Origin: Coralloluteibacterium stylophorae
Lineage (GTDB): Bacteria; Pseudomonadota; Gammaproteobacteria; Xanthomonadales; Xanthomonadaceae
Assembly: GCF_018122625.2 (NCBI RefSeq)
Contig: NZ_JAGQFT020000002.1
Coordinates: 124,001-188,000, forward strand
Reading direction: 5' to 3'
Length of the DNA: 64,000 nucleotides
Below the pieces are notes generated by a model, which saw nothing but the letters and a program-made list of their open reading frames with translations, did no database searches and was not told the origin of the DNA. Every line of letters starts with the position of its first letter. The first letter of the stretch is position 1. Shown here one piece after another: positions 43,651-53,005 of this stretch. Position numbers and translations under genes: made by a program.

Positions 43651-44318
43651 CCGATCTGTCCACCCTTGCCGGCCGCCAGGCCGAGGCCCGGGAACTGATG
43701 CGCCGCGCCGGCGTGCTGCCGGTGGTGACGGTGGCGTCCGCCGGGCAGGGCGTCGCCATCGCCCGCGCCCTGGTCGCGGGCGGCCTGCCGGGCGTCGAGG
43801 TGACCCTGCGCTCGCCCGCCGCGCTCGACGCCATCGCCGCGATCCGCGAGCAGGTGCCGGATGCGGAGGTGGGCGCCGGCACCGTGCTCGGCGCCGCGCA
43901 GCTGCGCCAGGCGCTCGACGCCGGCGCCGGCTTCATCGTCTCGCCGGGCACGCCGGCGGACGTCGCCGAGGCCTTCGCCGAGGCGCCGGTGCCGGTGATC
44001 CCGGGTGCCGCCACCCCGACCGAGCTGATCGCGCTGTACAACCGCGGCTTCCGCGTGGCCAAGCTGTTCCCGGCCTCCTCGGTCGGCGGCGTCGGCCTGC
44101 TGAAGTCGCTGCAGGGCCCCCTGCCCGGCATCCGCATCTGCCCGACGGGCGGCATCGGCCCGGCCAACGCCGCCGACTACCTGGCACTGTCGAACGTCGG
44201 CTGCATCGGCGGCTCGTGGATGCTGAAGCCGGAGTGGCTCGACGCCGGCGACTTCGCCGCCGTCACCGCCGCCGCGCGCGAGGCGCGCGCCATCGTCGAC
44301 CGCGTCCGCGCAGGCTGA
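43647..44318 (+). CDS. eda: KDPG aldolase
   Basis: Cleaves KDPG to pyruvate and glyceraldehyde-3-phosphate, the last reaction specific to the Entner-Doudoroff pathway. The 223-residue class I aldolase keeps the catalytic pair: E51 in [10 protein letters not shown] and the Schiff-base lysine K139 in [14 protein letters not shown] (E. coli E45 and K133). [11 protein letters not shown] and [16 protein letters not shown] are also typical. ATG 43647 lies inside the edd stop. It ends the operon and converges with an acyltransferase gene, 24 bp apart. Confidence 0.96.
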
Positions 44319-44342
44319 CGGCCGTCCCGGTGCCGGCGTGCG

Positions 44343-45497
44343 CTAGGCGCTCTCGCGGGCCGGCGCCGCCGGATCGAGGGCGACCGCGGCGCGGCGCCGC
44401 TGCCGCGTCCGCAGCCAGCGCCGCACCGGGATGTCGTAGACGCGCTCGACGCAGACCGAGGCGGCGAGCAGTACCGCCAGCAGGAGCAGGCCGGACAGCG
44501 GCGCCCAGCGCTCGACCATGTCGCCGAGGGCGAAATGCAGGGCCTCGCCCACCGGCTTGTGCAGCACGTAGATCGGGTAGCTCGCCGAGCCGAGCATCAG
44601 CATCAGCGGGGCGAGGCGCACGTGCGTCGGACGCGATGCGACGACCACCACCAGCGGGAACAGGAGCCCGACGGCGAGGAGGTCGGCCAGGGGATCCAGC
44701 GCGCCGAGGCTCGGCGAGGCCAGGACGAGCACGACCAGCGGGATCGCCGCACTCGGCGGGATCCGCGAGACCCGCGCCTGCAGGGCGTCGTGGTGGCGGA
44801 ACAGCAGCAGGCCGAGCAGGATGCCGAACACGGCCCGCGCCAGCCCGGTGACGAGCGACACCGCGCTCCACGTCCAGCCCAGGTCCAGGTGCCCGTGCGC
44901 CAGCGCGGACCCGGCGGCGACCGCACCCGCGACCGCCACGGCGATGCCCAGTCCGTGCGGCCCGACGAACGGCCGCACCGCGGCATAGGCGAAGTTGACC
45001 AGCAGCTCGAAGAACAGCGACCAGTACGGACCGTTGACGGTGAACAGCTCGACGCTGCCCGGCAGCGGCACCGGCAGGAACAGCGCGGCCAGCGCAATGT
45101 GCAGCGCGACCGCGGCCAGCACCGTGGGATCGGTGCCGCCGCCCAGCACCGTCTTCGCCACCAGCGCCACGCCCGCCAGCAGCAGCGACAGCGCGAACAC
45201 CGGGTACAGCCGGATCAGGCGGACGGCGACGAACTCGGCGAAGCCGATGCTGCGGTCGCGCAGGCGTCGATCGTAGGCGTGGCCGATGACGAAGCCGCTG
45301 AGCAGGAAGAACAGATCGACGCCGAGGTAGCTGCGGAACAGCGCCAGATCCCACCACGGCAGGGTATGGCGCATGAGGACCGCGATGGCCGCGATCCCGC
45401 GGATGCCGTCGAGAAGGACGAAGCGCTCGGTCTGCTGCAAGCCGATTCTCCGGTAGGCGGACGCGCGGTGCCCGTCCACCGGCGGGCGGATGCACAT
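44343..45497 (-). CDS. Acyltransferase 3 (OafA/NodX-type) membrane protein
   Basis: A 384-residue integral membrane acyltransferase with about ten hydrophobic helices. The family opening ERFVLLDGIRGIAAIAVLMRHTLPWW (in parts, about 24-49) includes the conserved histidine, and YLGVDLFFLLSGFVIGHAYDRRL (in parts) and PIYVLHKP near the C terminus fit the pattern. Such enzymes O-acylate polysaccharides, LPS or periplasmic glucans. A link to the glucan genes on either side is attractive but unsupported. The first codons (MCIRPPVDGHRASAYRR) may not be translated; a later start is possible. Confidence 0.88.
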   Translation of the reverse strand: MCIRPPVDGHRASAYRRIGLQQTERFVLLDGIRGIAAIAVLMRHTLPWWDLALFRSYLGVDLFFLLSGFVIGHAYDRRLRDRSIGFAEFVAVRLIRLYPVFALSLLLAGVALVAKTVLGGGTDPTVLAAVALHIALAALFLPVPLPGSVELFTVNGPYWSLFFELLVNFAYAAVRPFVGPHGLGIAVAVAGAVAAGSALAHGHLDLGWTWSAVSLVTGLARAVFGILLGLLLFRHHDALQARVSRIPPSAAIPLVVLVLASPSLGALDPLADLLAVGLLFPLVVVVASRPTHVRLAPLMLMLGSASYPIYVLHKPVGEALHFALGDMVERWAPLSGLLLLAVLLAASVCVERVYDIPVRRWLRTRQRRRAAVALDPAAPARESA

Positions 45498-45674
45498 CGG
45501 TCAGGTCCAGGACGGACCGGCGGCTCGAAGACGAGCCACCGGTCGTGCGGCGCGGAGCATAACCGGAACTGCGTCACATAAACCCGGGCAAGAAGTGAAG
45601 GCCGCGGCGGTCCCGCCGCACGCCCGGTCTCCGCCGCCCCGGCGCCTGTGCCCGCTTCCGGCCGCGACCGCGTC

Positions 45675-46205
45675 TCAGTCGCCCGCGGTTTCGAGCACGC
45701 GCCCGACCAGGTCCTGCACCGGCCCCAGCGGCGCGACGACGACGGCGCGCTCGTCGGCCGCGGGCGGCTCCAGCGTCGCCAGCTGGTCGGCGAGCTGGGA
45801 GGGCGGCATGAAGTGGCCGCGGCGCGCGCGCATGCGCTGCATCAGCGTGTCGTGGTCGAGGTCGAGGTGGACGAACAGCACCTCGTCCGGCGCGGTCCGG
45901 CGCAGGCGCTCGCGATAGCTGCGCTTCAGCGCCGAGCAGGCCACCACCACCGCGTTGCCGGCCGCGCGCTCGCCCTCGATCCAGGCGGCGACGGCGTCCA
46001 GCCACGGCGCCCGGTCGGCGTCGGTCAGCGGCACGCCGGCGGCGAGCCGGGCGCGGTTGGCAGGCGGATGCAGGTCGTCGGCGTCCAGCAGGCGCCGGTC
46101 GAGCCGCTGCGCCAGCGCCTCGGCCAGCGTGCTCTTGCCGGAGCCGGACACGCCCATGACGACGAGGACCGGCGCGCCGGGCAGGAGGTCGCGCGAGGCG
46201 CTCAT
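45675..46205 (-). CDS. gntK: Gluconokinase
   Basis: Phosphorylates gluconate to 6-phosphogluconate, entering at Edd. The 176 residues carry Walker A GVSGSGKST (18-26), DADDLHPPANRARLAAGVPL, ALKRSYRERLR and the GntK signature RRGHFMPPSQLADQLATLE. ATG 46205 overlaps the stop of the second zwf (ATGA); the longer open frame lies within zwf and is rejected. It ends the minus-strand GH15-zwf-gntK group. The 177 bp beyond it towards the acyltransferase gene hold nothing recognisable. Confidence 0.93.
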   Translation of the reverse strand: MSASRDLLPGAPVLVVMGVSGSGKSTLAEALAQRLDRRLLDADDLHPPANRARLAAGVPLTDADRAPWLDAVAAWIEGERAAGNAVVVACSALKRSYRERLRRTAPDEVLFVHLDLDHDTLMQRMRARRGHFMPPSQLADQLATLEPPAADERAVVVAPLGPVQDLVGRVLETAGD

Positions 46206-47815
46206 CGGCGCGGCGTCCGCGTCTTCCGCGCGCCGCGGCGCTGCTCGTGCGCGCTGCGGTGCGGCGGCGGCCGTCGCCCCGGCGTCAGCGTCCGCCACGC
46301 GCGGCCGTCGAGCGCGAGCAGGGCGTCGGCCGCGGTCGGTCCCGCGGTGCCGGCAGCGTAGTTGGGAAAGTCCCCCGGCGGCTGCGCGGCCCAGCTTTCG
46401 AGCACCGGCTGCACGATGCGCCAGGCCGCATCGACCATCGCCGCGTCCTGGAACAGCCCGGCCTCGCCGCACATGCAGTCGTGCAGGAGGCGCTCGTAGC
46501 CGACGCTGTGCTCGAGCGGGAACCAGTCGCGGTAGCGGAAATCCATCCGCACCGGCGCCAGCGCCACGTTCTCGCCGGGGCGCTTGACGTCGAACTGCAG
46601 CGAGATGCCTTCGTCGGGCTGGATGTGCAGCACCAGCCAGTCCGGCCCGTAGCCGCCGACCGCGGTCTGCCGGAACGGCGCCAGCGGCGCCGGCTTGAAG
46701 CGGATCGCGATCTCCGTGGTGCGCTCGCGCAGGCGCTTGCCGGTGCGCAGGTAGAAGGGCACGCCGGCCCAGCGCCAGGTGTCGACGGCCAGGCGCATGG
46801 CGACGTAGGTCTCGGTGCCCGAGTCCGGCGCCACGCTGTCCTCCTCGCGGTAGCCCGGCACCGCCGCGCGCGCGATGGCGCCGGCCGCGTACTGTCCGCG
46901 CACCACCTCGTCGGGCGTCAACGGCCGCACCGCCTCGATCACCTCCGAGCGTCGCCGCGCCATCGCCTCGGAGGTGAAGGCCGCCGGCGGCTCCATGGCG
47001 ATCATCGCCAGCAGCTGGAACAGGTGGTTGGGCACCATGTCGCGCAGGCAGCCGGTCGGCTCGTAGAAGCGGCCGCGGCCCTCGACGCCGATCGTCTCGG
47101 CCGCGGTGATCTGCACGTGGTCGATGCGGTCGCGGTTCCAGACCGGCTCGAACAGGCCGTTGGCGAAGCGGAAGGCGAGGATGTTCTGCACCGTCTCCTT
47201 GCCGAGGAAATGGTCGATGCGGAACACCTGCGATTCGTCGAGCTGCGCGGCGACCACGGCGTTGAGGTCGCGCGCGCTCGGCAGGTCGTGGCCGAAGGGC
47301 TTCTCCACGATCACCCGTTTCCAGCCGCGTCCCTCGCCCTCGGCCACCAGTCCGGCGTGGCCCAGGGCTTCAGTCGCGGGCGCGAAGAAGCGCGGGGCGC
47401 TCGCGAGGTAGTAGAGCGTGTTGCCGCCGGTGCCGTAGCGCGGCGCGAGGTCCTCCAGCAGCGCCGCCAGGGCCCGGTAATCCTCGCGCCGGGTGAAGTC
47501 GCCGCGCAGGTAGTGCATGCGTCGGCTCAGCCAGCGCCAGGTGCCGGCGTCGATGCCGTCGGCCTCGAACTCGGTCGCCGGGTCCGCCGCCTGCGCGCGC
47601 AGGGCGTCGCCGATGGAGCGCCGCCAGCTGCGTTCGCTGATGTCGCCGTGGTCGAAGCCGACGATGGCGAAGCCGTCGCCCAGCCGCCCGGCGCGGCGCA
47701 GGTTGTAGAGCGCCGGCATGACCAGGCGGTGGGCGAGGTCGCCGCGCGCGCCGAACAGCACCAGGACGCAGGGCGGCGCCTGCTCGCAGGGCGGATCGCC
47801 GATGGCTGCCTTCAT
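46202..47815 (-). CDS. zwf: Glucose-6-phosphate dehydrogenase (second copy)
   Basis: A second Zwf, 537 residues from ATG 47815. The nucleotide loop is VLVLFGARGDLAHRLVMP (17-34), with Arg for the usual Thr. RVIVEKPFGHDLPSARDLN and RIDHFLGKETVQNILAFRFAN (from R199) are intact. It has a longer N-terminal segment and a basic C-terminal tail (PGRRPPPHRSAHEQRRG) absent from the other copy. Different cofactor preference or allostery is possible but not visible. It overlaps GH15 upstream and gntK downstream by ATGA at each junction. Confidence 0.93.
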   Translation of the reverse strand: MKAAIGDPPCEQAPPCVLVLFGARGDLAHRLVMPALYNLRRAGRLGDGFAIVGFDHGDISERSWRRSIGDALRAQAADPATEFEADGIDAGTWRWLSRRMHYLRGDFTRREDYRALAALLEDLAPRYGTGGNTLYYLASAPRFFAPATEALGHAGLVAEGEGRGWKRVIVEKPFGHDLPSARDLNAVVAAQLDESQVFRIDHFLGKETVQNILAFRFANGLFEPVWNRDRIDHVQITAAETIGVEGRGRFYEPTGCLRDMVPNHLFQLLAMIAMEPPAAFTSEAMARRRSEVIEAVRPLTPDEVVRGQYAAGAIARAAVPGYREEDSVAPDSGTETYVAMRLAVDTWRWAGVPFYLRTGKRLRERTTEIAIRFKPAPLAPFRQTAVGGYGPDWLVLHIQPDEGISLQFDVKRPGENVALAPVRMDFRYRDWFPLEHSVGYERLLHDCMCGEAGLFQDAAMVDAAWRIVQPVLESWAAQPPGDFPNYAAGTAGPTAADALLALDGRAWRTLTPGRRPPPHRSAHEQRRGARKTRTPRR

Positions 47816-49614
47816 CCGTGCACCTCCTTGCTGCTGGCGCGCTGGGCGCGCGCATGTTCCAGACGGTAGGCGGCATTCACCAGCGCCACGTGGGAGTAGC
47901 CCTGCGGGAAGTTGCCGAGCATGCGCCGACCGCGCGGGTCGTATTCCTCGGCGAGCAGGCCGACGTCGTTGCACAGCCCGGCCAGGCGCTCGAACAGCGC
48001 CTCGGCGTCCTCGAGCCGGTCCATCATCACCAGGCACTCCACCAGCCAGAAGCTGCAGGCGAGGAAGGTGCCCTCGCCCGGCGGCAGGCCGTCGCGGGCA
48101 TGGGTGTCCGCGCGGTAGCGCTCGACCATCCCATCGACCGTCAGCCGCTGCTCGATCGCCGCGACGGTGTTCACCACGCGCGGATCGTCCGGCGGCAGGA
48201 AGCCGACCAGCGGGATCACCAGCAGGGCCGCGTCGAGCCGGTCGGAGCCGTAGCTCTGCACGAAATGGCCGTCCGCATGCACCGCATTGGCCAGGATGTC
48301 CGCATGCACCTCGCGCGCGAGGGTGGCCCAACGGGCGCGCTCGGCGTTGGCGAAGGCCGCGGCCGGATTGCGCGAGGCGCGGTCGAAGGCCAGCCACGAC
48401 AGTACCTTGGAGTGGGTGAAGTGGCGACGCCCGCCGCGCACCTCCCAGATACCCTCGTCCGGCTCGCGCCAGCGCTTCTCCAGCTCGCGCAGGAAGGCGC
48501 GTTCCAGGTCGTAGCCGTGCCGGGCCGGCGCCATGCCCTTGCGCTCGGCGAGTTCGAGGGTCGCGATCAGCTCGCCGTAGACGTCGAGCTGGAACTGTTC
48601 CGCGGCGGCGTTGCCGATGTTGACCGGGCGCGAGTTCTCGTAGCCGGGCAGCCAGTGCGCGTCCCACTCCGCGAGGCGGCGCTCGCCGGCGACGCCGTAC
48701 AGCGCCTGCAACTGGCCCGGCGTGCCGGCGACGGCGCGCTTGAGCCAGTCGCGGAAGGCGATCGCCTCGTCGCGGTAGCCGGCGTTGATCAGCGCGACCA
48801 GCACGAAGGTGGAGTCGCGCAGCCAGCAGTAGCGGTAGTCCCAGTTGCGGTTGCCGCCGATTCGTTCGGGCAGCGAGGCCGTGGGCGCGGCGACGATGGC
48901 GCCGGTCGGCAGGTAGCTGAGGCCTTTCAGCACCACCAGCGAGCGGCGCACCAGCTCGCTCCAGCGTCCGGCCCGGGTGCAGCGTCCCGACCACTCCATC
49001 CAGAAGCGCTCGGTGCGGGCGAACGCGTCCTCGGCATCGATCGCCGGCGGCAGCTCCAGGTGCGAGGCACCGTGGCTGAGCACGAACGAGACCGTCTCGC
49101 CCTCGGCGACCTCGAACGCGGCTTCGGTGTTCAGGTCGTGCCCGTGCAGGGCGACCGGCGTGCGCACCACGATCTGGTCGGGCCCGGCCACCGCGCAGAT
49201 GCCGCCGTCGATGCGGGTGACCCAGGGAACGCGGCGCCCGTAGCCGAAGCGGACCACGAGTTCGCTGCGCATGCGCACGCGGCCACGCAGGCCGCGGACC
49301 CGGCGAACGAGGTGGCTGTGGTCGTGGCCGTTGTGGCTGGCGACCATGAAGTCGATCACCTCGACGACGCCGGTATCGGTCTCGTGATGGGTCTCGAGGA
49401 TCAGGCTGCCGTCGCGGTAGCGGCGCCGGCTGCGCGTGGCTGCCGCGGGGGCGAGCAGCCAGCGCCCGTGGTCGCGGGTGCCGAGCAGGGCGGCGAACAG
49501 GGCGTCGGAATCGAAGCGCGGCAGGCACAGCCAGTCGATGGAGCCGTCCCGGGCGACCAGCGCGGCGCTGCGGCAGTCGCCGAGCATGGCGTAGTCCTCG
49601 ATGCGCGCGGACAT
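47812..49614 (-). CDS. Glycoside hydrolase family 15 protein (trehalase/glucoamylase-like)
   Basis: A 600-residue cytoplasmic protein without signal peptide. An N-terminal beta domain (MSARIEDYAMLGDCRSAAL, DGSIDWLCLPRFDSDALFAALL) leads to an (alpha/alpha)6 barrel with the GH15 signature GNRNWDYRYCWLRDSTFVL and GNAAAEQFQLDVYGELI, and a C-terminal EEYDPRGRRMLGNFPQGYSHVALVNAA block. Bacterial relatives of this size act as trehalases, glucoamylases or glucodextranases. Coupling by ATGA to zwf and gntK suggests that the released glucose enters the Entner-Doudoroff pathway. Which alpha-glucoside is cut cannot be told. Confidence 0.9.
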   Translation of the reverse strand: MSARIEDYAMLGDCRSAALVARDGSIDWLCLPRFDSDALFAALLGTRDHGRWLLAPAAATRSRRRYRDGSLILETHHETDTGVVEVIDFMVASHNGHDHSHLVRRVRGLRGRVRMRSELVVRFGYGRRVPWVTRIDGGICAVAGPDQIVVRTPVALHGHDLNTEAAFEVAEGETVSFVLSHGASHLELPPAIDAEDAFARTERFWMEWSGRCTRAGRWSELVRRSLVVLKGLSYLPTGAIVAAPTASLPERIGGNRNWDYRYCWLRDSTFVLVALINAGYRDEAIAFRDWLKRAVAGTPGQLQALYGVAGERRLAEWDAHWLPGYENSRPVNIGNAAAEQFQLDVYGELIATLELAERKGMAPARHGYDLERAFLRELEKRWREPDEGIWEVRGGRRHFTHSKVLSWLAFDRASRNPAAAFANAERARWATLAREVHADILANAVHADGHFVQSYGSDRLDAALLVIPLVGFLPPDDPRVVNTVAAIEQRLTVDGMVERYRADTHARDGLPPGEGTFLACSFWLVECLVMMDRLEDAEALFERLAGLCNDVGLLAEEYDPRGRRMLGNFPQGYSHVALVNAAYRLEHARAQRASSKEVHG

Positions 49615-49641
49615 GCGCTCTCCCGTTGGCGTGGACGGGCA

Positions 49642-49687
49642 GTGTCGCCGCGGCGGCGTGAGCGCGGCTTGATCACGCCGCGGACAC
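49642..49687 (-). terminator. Candidate hairpin after the discoidin gene
   Basis: The segments GTGTCGCCGCGGCG (49642-49655) and CGCCGCGGACAC (49676-49687) can pair with a two-base bulge around a 20-base loop, 18 bp beyond the stop at 49706. No T-tract follows. It would separate the uptake operon from the GH15-zwf-gntK group. Confidence 0.35.
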
Positions 49688-49705
49688 GCTGCCGCCGCAC
49701 CGGCC

Positions 49706-52700
49706 TCACTCGGTGCGGGCGTTCTCGATCACCACCTGCGCCGGAAGCTTGCGGATGCGCAGCTCGTCGCCGTTCCAGCCGGCGGGCTCGCCGTTGATGG
49801 TGGTGGCGCCGGGCAGGGTCGCATCCGGCCAGCGCAGCACGATGCCGCCCTCGGGCAGCTCGATCCCGCCCGGGATGTCGAGCAGGGTGCGCCCGTCGGC
49901 GCGCCGCAGGGCGTAGCTGAACTCGCCGAATGGCGTGCGCAGGCGGTTGATGGCGATGCCGTCGCCCTCGAGCCAGGCCGCGGGAATGCCGTCGGCCACG
50001 ACCAGGCTGGCATCCGCGTCACGCTCGTAGGCGAACAGGTCGAGCGCCGACCGGATGTAGTCGGAGGCGACCCAGCCGTGCGGCATGTCGCCGATGAAGC
50101 GCGGCTCGCGGTACTCGCGCGAGACCACTTCGGCCCACTGGTTCCAGGCGCCCGGACGGCGATCGGCGAAGAAGTAGTCGAGGAGCTCCTGCGCGCGGTG
50201 TCGCCAACCCAGGCGCACGAAGGCGGCGACGTTGCGCAGCTCGTAGGGCGTGTAGGCCTCCCAGTCCTTCTCGCCCTCGCGGCGGGCGACGAACTCGTCC
50301 CAGTAGCGCCGGAAGGTGCCCAGCAGCAGTTCACGCGGCAGCGCCGCCGCCTCGCCGCCGGGCGACAGCGCGATCGTGGTCGAGGTGGCGTCGAAGTCGC
50401 CGAGGTCGGCGGCACCGGGGATGTAGCCGATGTCGTGCAGCTCGGCGGCGGCGCGGATGGAGTCGTAGAGGTCGGCGCGGAACGCGTCGCGCGACGCCGC
50501 CATCCACTGCGCGTCGTCGGTCCCGAGCGTCGCGGCCATGCGCGCGGCGTCCTTGTAGCCCTTGAGCGCCCAGAAGTCGTCCCAGTACGAGTAGGCGGGT
50601 TTGGCCGAATAGCCCTCGTGGCTGATCGACGGCGGCATCAGCCCGTACTGCGGGCGACGGCCGGGCTCCAGGTTGGCCTCGGTACGCTCGGAGGCGCGCA
50701 GCTGGTCCATGTAGCGGGTGGCGGCCTCGACGTGCGGCCACATGCGCTCGAGCAGGTCGCGGTCGCGGCCGTAGCGCCAGACCTCGGAGATCAGGTGGAT
50801 CAGCTCGCCCTGGCTGTCGTTCTCGACGACCGGGTCCGAGCCGCGCACGTCGACGCAGCAGGGCACCTTGCCGTTGTCGAACTGGTAGGGCGCGTACCAC
50901 TCCAGGAACTCGCGCGCGGCATCGACGTGCCCCATCCGCACCAGGCCCTCGGAGGTCATCGCGCCGTCGCGGATCCAGGAGCGCGCGTAGGAGCGCGTGC
51001 CGGGCCGGATCATCGGGCCGTCGCGATTGATCAGGATGTGCGCGAGCGCCGTGCGCAGGGTATCGGCGATGCGCTGCTGTTCGCGCGGCAGGTGCACGGC
51101 GACGCGGTCGAGCTTCTGCTTCCACTGGTCCTCGACCCGGGCCTGTTCCAGGCCGAGGAAGCCGGCGACGTCGTCGCCGGCGTCCAGCGGCAGGGGCTGC
51201 CCGGACAGCGGGATGTCGAGGCCGAATGTGCGCGTCGCGTACGGTTCGAGCCGCACGCGGTAGAACATGACGCCCGAGGCGAGGCCGGTCTCGTCGTTGA
51301 CCTGCTGCGCGGTCGGGCGCGGGATGTCGGCGAGGTGACCGATCGCCATGCCGGCATCGAACGCGGTGGCGAAGAAGCCGTCCGGCTGCTGCAGCGGCAC
51401 GATCCGCGGCCGCCCTTCGGCGCGCACCGCGACGCCGTCCCAGGCCAGCGCGGTGAGCGGGCTCGCCCCGCCCGGCGTGGTCAGGAACTGCACCGGGTGG
51501 TTGACCTGGAACGGGCGCACCGCGAGCGCCAGGGTCAGGGTCCTGGCCTCGCCGGTGGCGTTCTCCAGGGTGTAGCGCGCGAGCATCCGCGACTCGTCGC
51601 GCTCGCCGGTGGCGAAGGCGGTGGTGGTGAGGTTCACCCCGTCGTGGGTCCAGCGCACGCTTGGGATCGGCATGTAGCCGCGCGCCAGCGTCTGCACCGG
51701 CTCGACGTCGGCCCAGGTGACCAGCCGGCGCTCGGCGTCGAGCAGGAACGGCTCGACGGTGATACCGCCGCGCTCGATCTCCAGCGCGCCGTCCTCCGAC
51801 ATCAGGCCCTGCTGCGGGCCGCCGTCGATGCCGACCAGGGTCCAGTAGCTCTGCTCGTCGTAGAAGCCGCGCGGGAACAGGCCGCGCGGCATCGATTTGG
51901 CCATGTCGGCGATCATCGCGTTGCGGCTGGCGCCGAAGGCGATGTCGCGCACGGCGACGTCCTCGAGCGCGTAGGCCGCGCCCGGTCCGGCATGCATCGC
52001 CAGCCGCACGTAGCGCGCCTCGGCCTCGGGCAGCTGCAGCCAGTCGCTGCCGCCGTCGCCGGTCCGTACCCGGCGCGCCTCGCGCCACTGGCTGCCGTCG
52101 TCGGAGAGCTCGACGTCGTAGTCGCCGGCGTGCAGGCCTTCGCGCCAGCGCAGGGTCAGGCCGCCGAGTTCGCGCAGGTAGCCCAGGTCGAGCGTCAGCG
52201 TCTGCTCGCCGCCCGCGGCGCTGGTCCAGGCGGTCGCGGTGTCGTGGTCGCCGGCGTCGGCGGCGGCGCTGCCTTCGGCGCTCGAGCTCGCCTCGAACAC
52301 CGGTGCCGGCGGCACCTCGGGCGGCACGGGCAGGGTCTGCAGCGCGAGCTGGTCGAAGCAGACCTCGCCGCGCCCGCCCTGGCTGGCGTACACGGTGAAC
52401 TCCACCTGCGCGCTCTCGCGCAGGCTGCGGTCCTCGCGGGGACCCCAGGCGAAGTCGATGTGGCGCTTCTTGTAGCGCACGTCGGTCCACTCGGTCGGGA
52501 CCTGGGTCTCGGGTCGGTTGACCCACCACACGTTGTCGCCGCTGTCGTCGATCAGCTTGAACTGCAGGTCGTTGACCGGCGCCTGCCCGCGCATGCGGAA
52601 GGAGAAGGCGTAGTTGTCCGGGTAGTCGAGCGGCAGCCGGCGGCGGATCGCGGCATGGCCGGAGACGCCGTTGAAGTCGTAGTCCAGGCACAGCGCGCGG

Positions 52701-52921
52701 CCATCGGGCGTGTCGACCTGCCGCAGCGCGGCGTCGACCTGGTCGGACGCGGTCGCCTCCCAGGCGCCGACGTCCTCGAAGTCGTCGATCACCCGGACCG
52801 GGCCGGGCTCGCCGACCTGCGCCGCGGCAGCCGCGCTGCCGGTGGCCAGCAGCGCGGCGATCGCCAGGCGCGACAGGCGCAGCGGGACGGGACGGAATCG
52901 TGGGTTCGGGGGCAGGAACAC
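49706..52921 (-). CDS. Discoidin (F5/8C) domain protein with (alpha/alpha)6-type catalytic region
   Basis: A large exported protein of 1071 residues, starting at GTG 52921 with AGGAG six bases upstream. A signal peptide ends at about 34 (SAAAAAQV). A beta-rich CBM11-like module (about 42-195, VRVIDDFEDVGAWEA, YAFSFRMRG) is followed by a discoidin/F5-8C module (about 205-330). The remainder resembles six-hairpin glycosidases: DTLRTALAHILINRDGP, RSYARSWIRDGAM with acidic residues suited to catalysis, then SYWDDFWALKG. I cannot name its GH family. It follows the ABC permeases by 84 bp, so periplasmic or surface processing of the imported glycan is likely. Relatives are annotated 'coagulation factor 5/8 type domain-containing protein'. 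Confidence 0.82.
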   Translation of the reverse strand: MFLPPNPRFRPVPLRLSRLAIAALLATGSAAAAAQVGEPGPVRVIDDFEDVGAWEATASDQVDAALRQVDTPDGRALCLDYDFNGVSGHAAIRRRLPLDYPDNYAFSFRMRGQAPVNDLQFKLIDDSGDNVWWVNRPETQVPTEWTDVRYKKRHIDFAWGPREDRSLRESAQVEFTVYASQGGRGEVCFDQLALQTLPVPPEVPPAPVFEASSSAEGSAAADAGDHDTATAWTSAAGGEQTLTLDLGYLRELGGLTLRWREGLHAGDYDVELSDDGSQWREARRVRTGDGGSDWLQLPEAEARYVRLAMHAGPGAAYALEDVAVRDIAFGASRNAMIADMAKSMPRGLFPRGFYDEQSYWTLVGIDGGPQQGLMSEDGALEIERGGITVEPFLLDAERRLVTWADVEPVQTLARGYMPIPSVRWTHDGVNLTTTAFATGERDESRMLARYTLENATGEARTLTLALAVRPFQVNHPVQFLTTPGGASPLTALAWDGVAVRAEGRPRIVPLQQPDGFFATAFDAGMAIGHLADIPRPTAQQVNDETGLASGVMFYRVRLEPYATRTFGLDIPLSGQPLPLDAGDDVAGFLGLEQARVEDQWKQKLDRVAVHLPREQQRIADTLRTALAHILINRDGPMIRPGTRSYARSWIRDGAMTSEGLVRMGHVDAAREFLEWYAPYQFDNGKVPCCVDVRGSDPVVENDSQGELIHLISEVWRYGRDRDLLERMWPHVEAATRYMDQLRASERTEANLEPGRRPQYGLMPPSISHEGYSAKPAYSYWDDFWALKGYKDAARMAATLGTDDAQWMAASRDAFRADLYDSIRAAAELHDIGYIPGAADLGDFDATSTTIALSPGGEAAALPRELLLGTFRRYWDEFVARREGEKDWEAYTPYELRNVAAFVRLGWRHRAQELLDYFFADRRPGAWNQWAEVVSREYREPRFIGDMPHGWVASDYIRSALDLFAYERDADASLVVADGIPAAWLEGDGIAINRLRTPFGEFSYALRRADGRTLLDIPGGIELPEGGIVLRWPDATLPGATTINGEPAGWNGDELRIRKLPAQVVIENARTE

Positions 52922-53005
52922 GCGGATCTCCTGGTCGCGAGGGGGCGGGCGCGGCGGACGCGATGCTCCGTCCGGTCCCGCCCGCCCGGAGTGAACGGCG
53001 GGTGG

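Noticed and set aside
46202-49528. A 1108-codon frame that would fuse zwf with upstream sequence
   Set aside because: The upstream 570 codons are antisense-like and overlap GH15 in another frame. ATG 47815 gives a normal Zwf.
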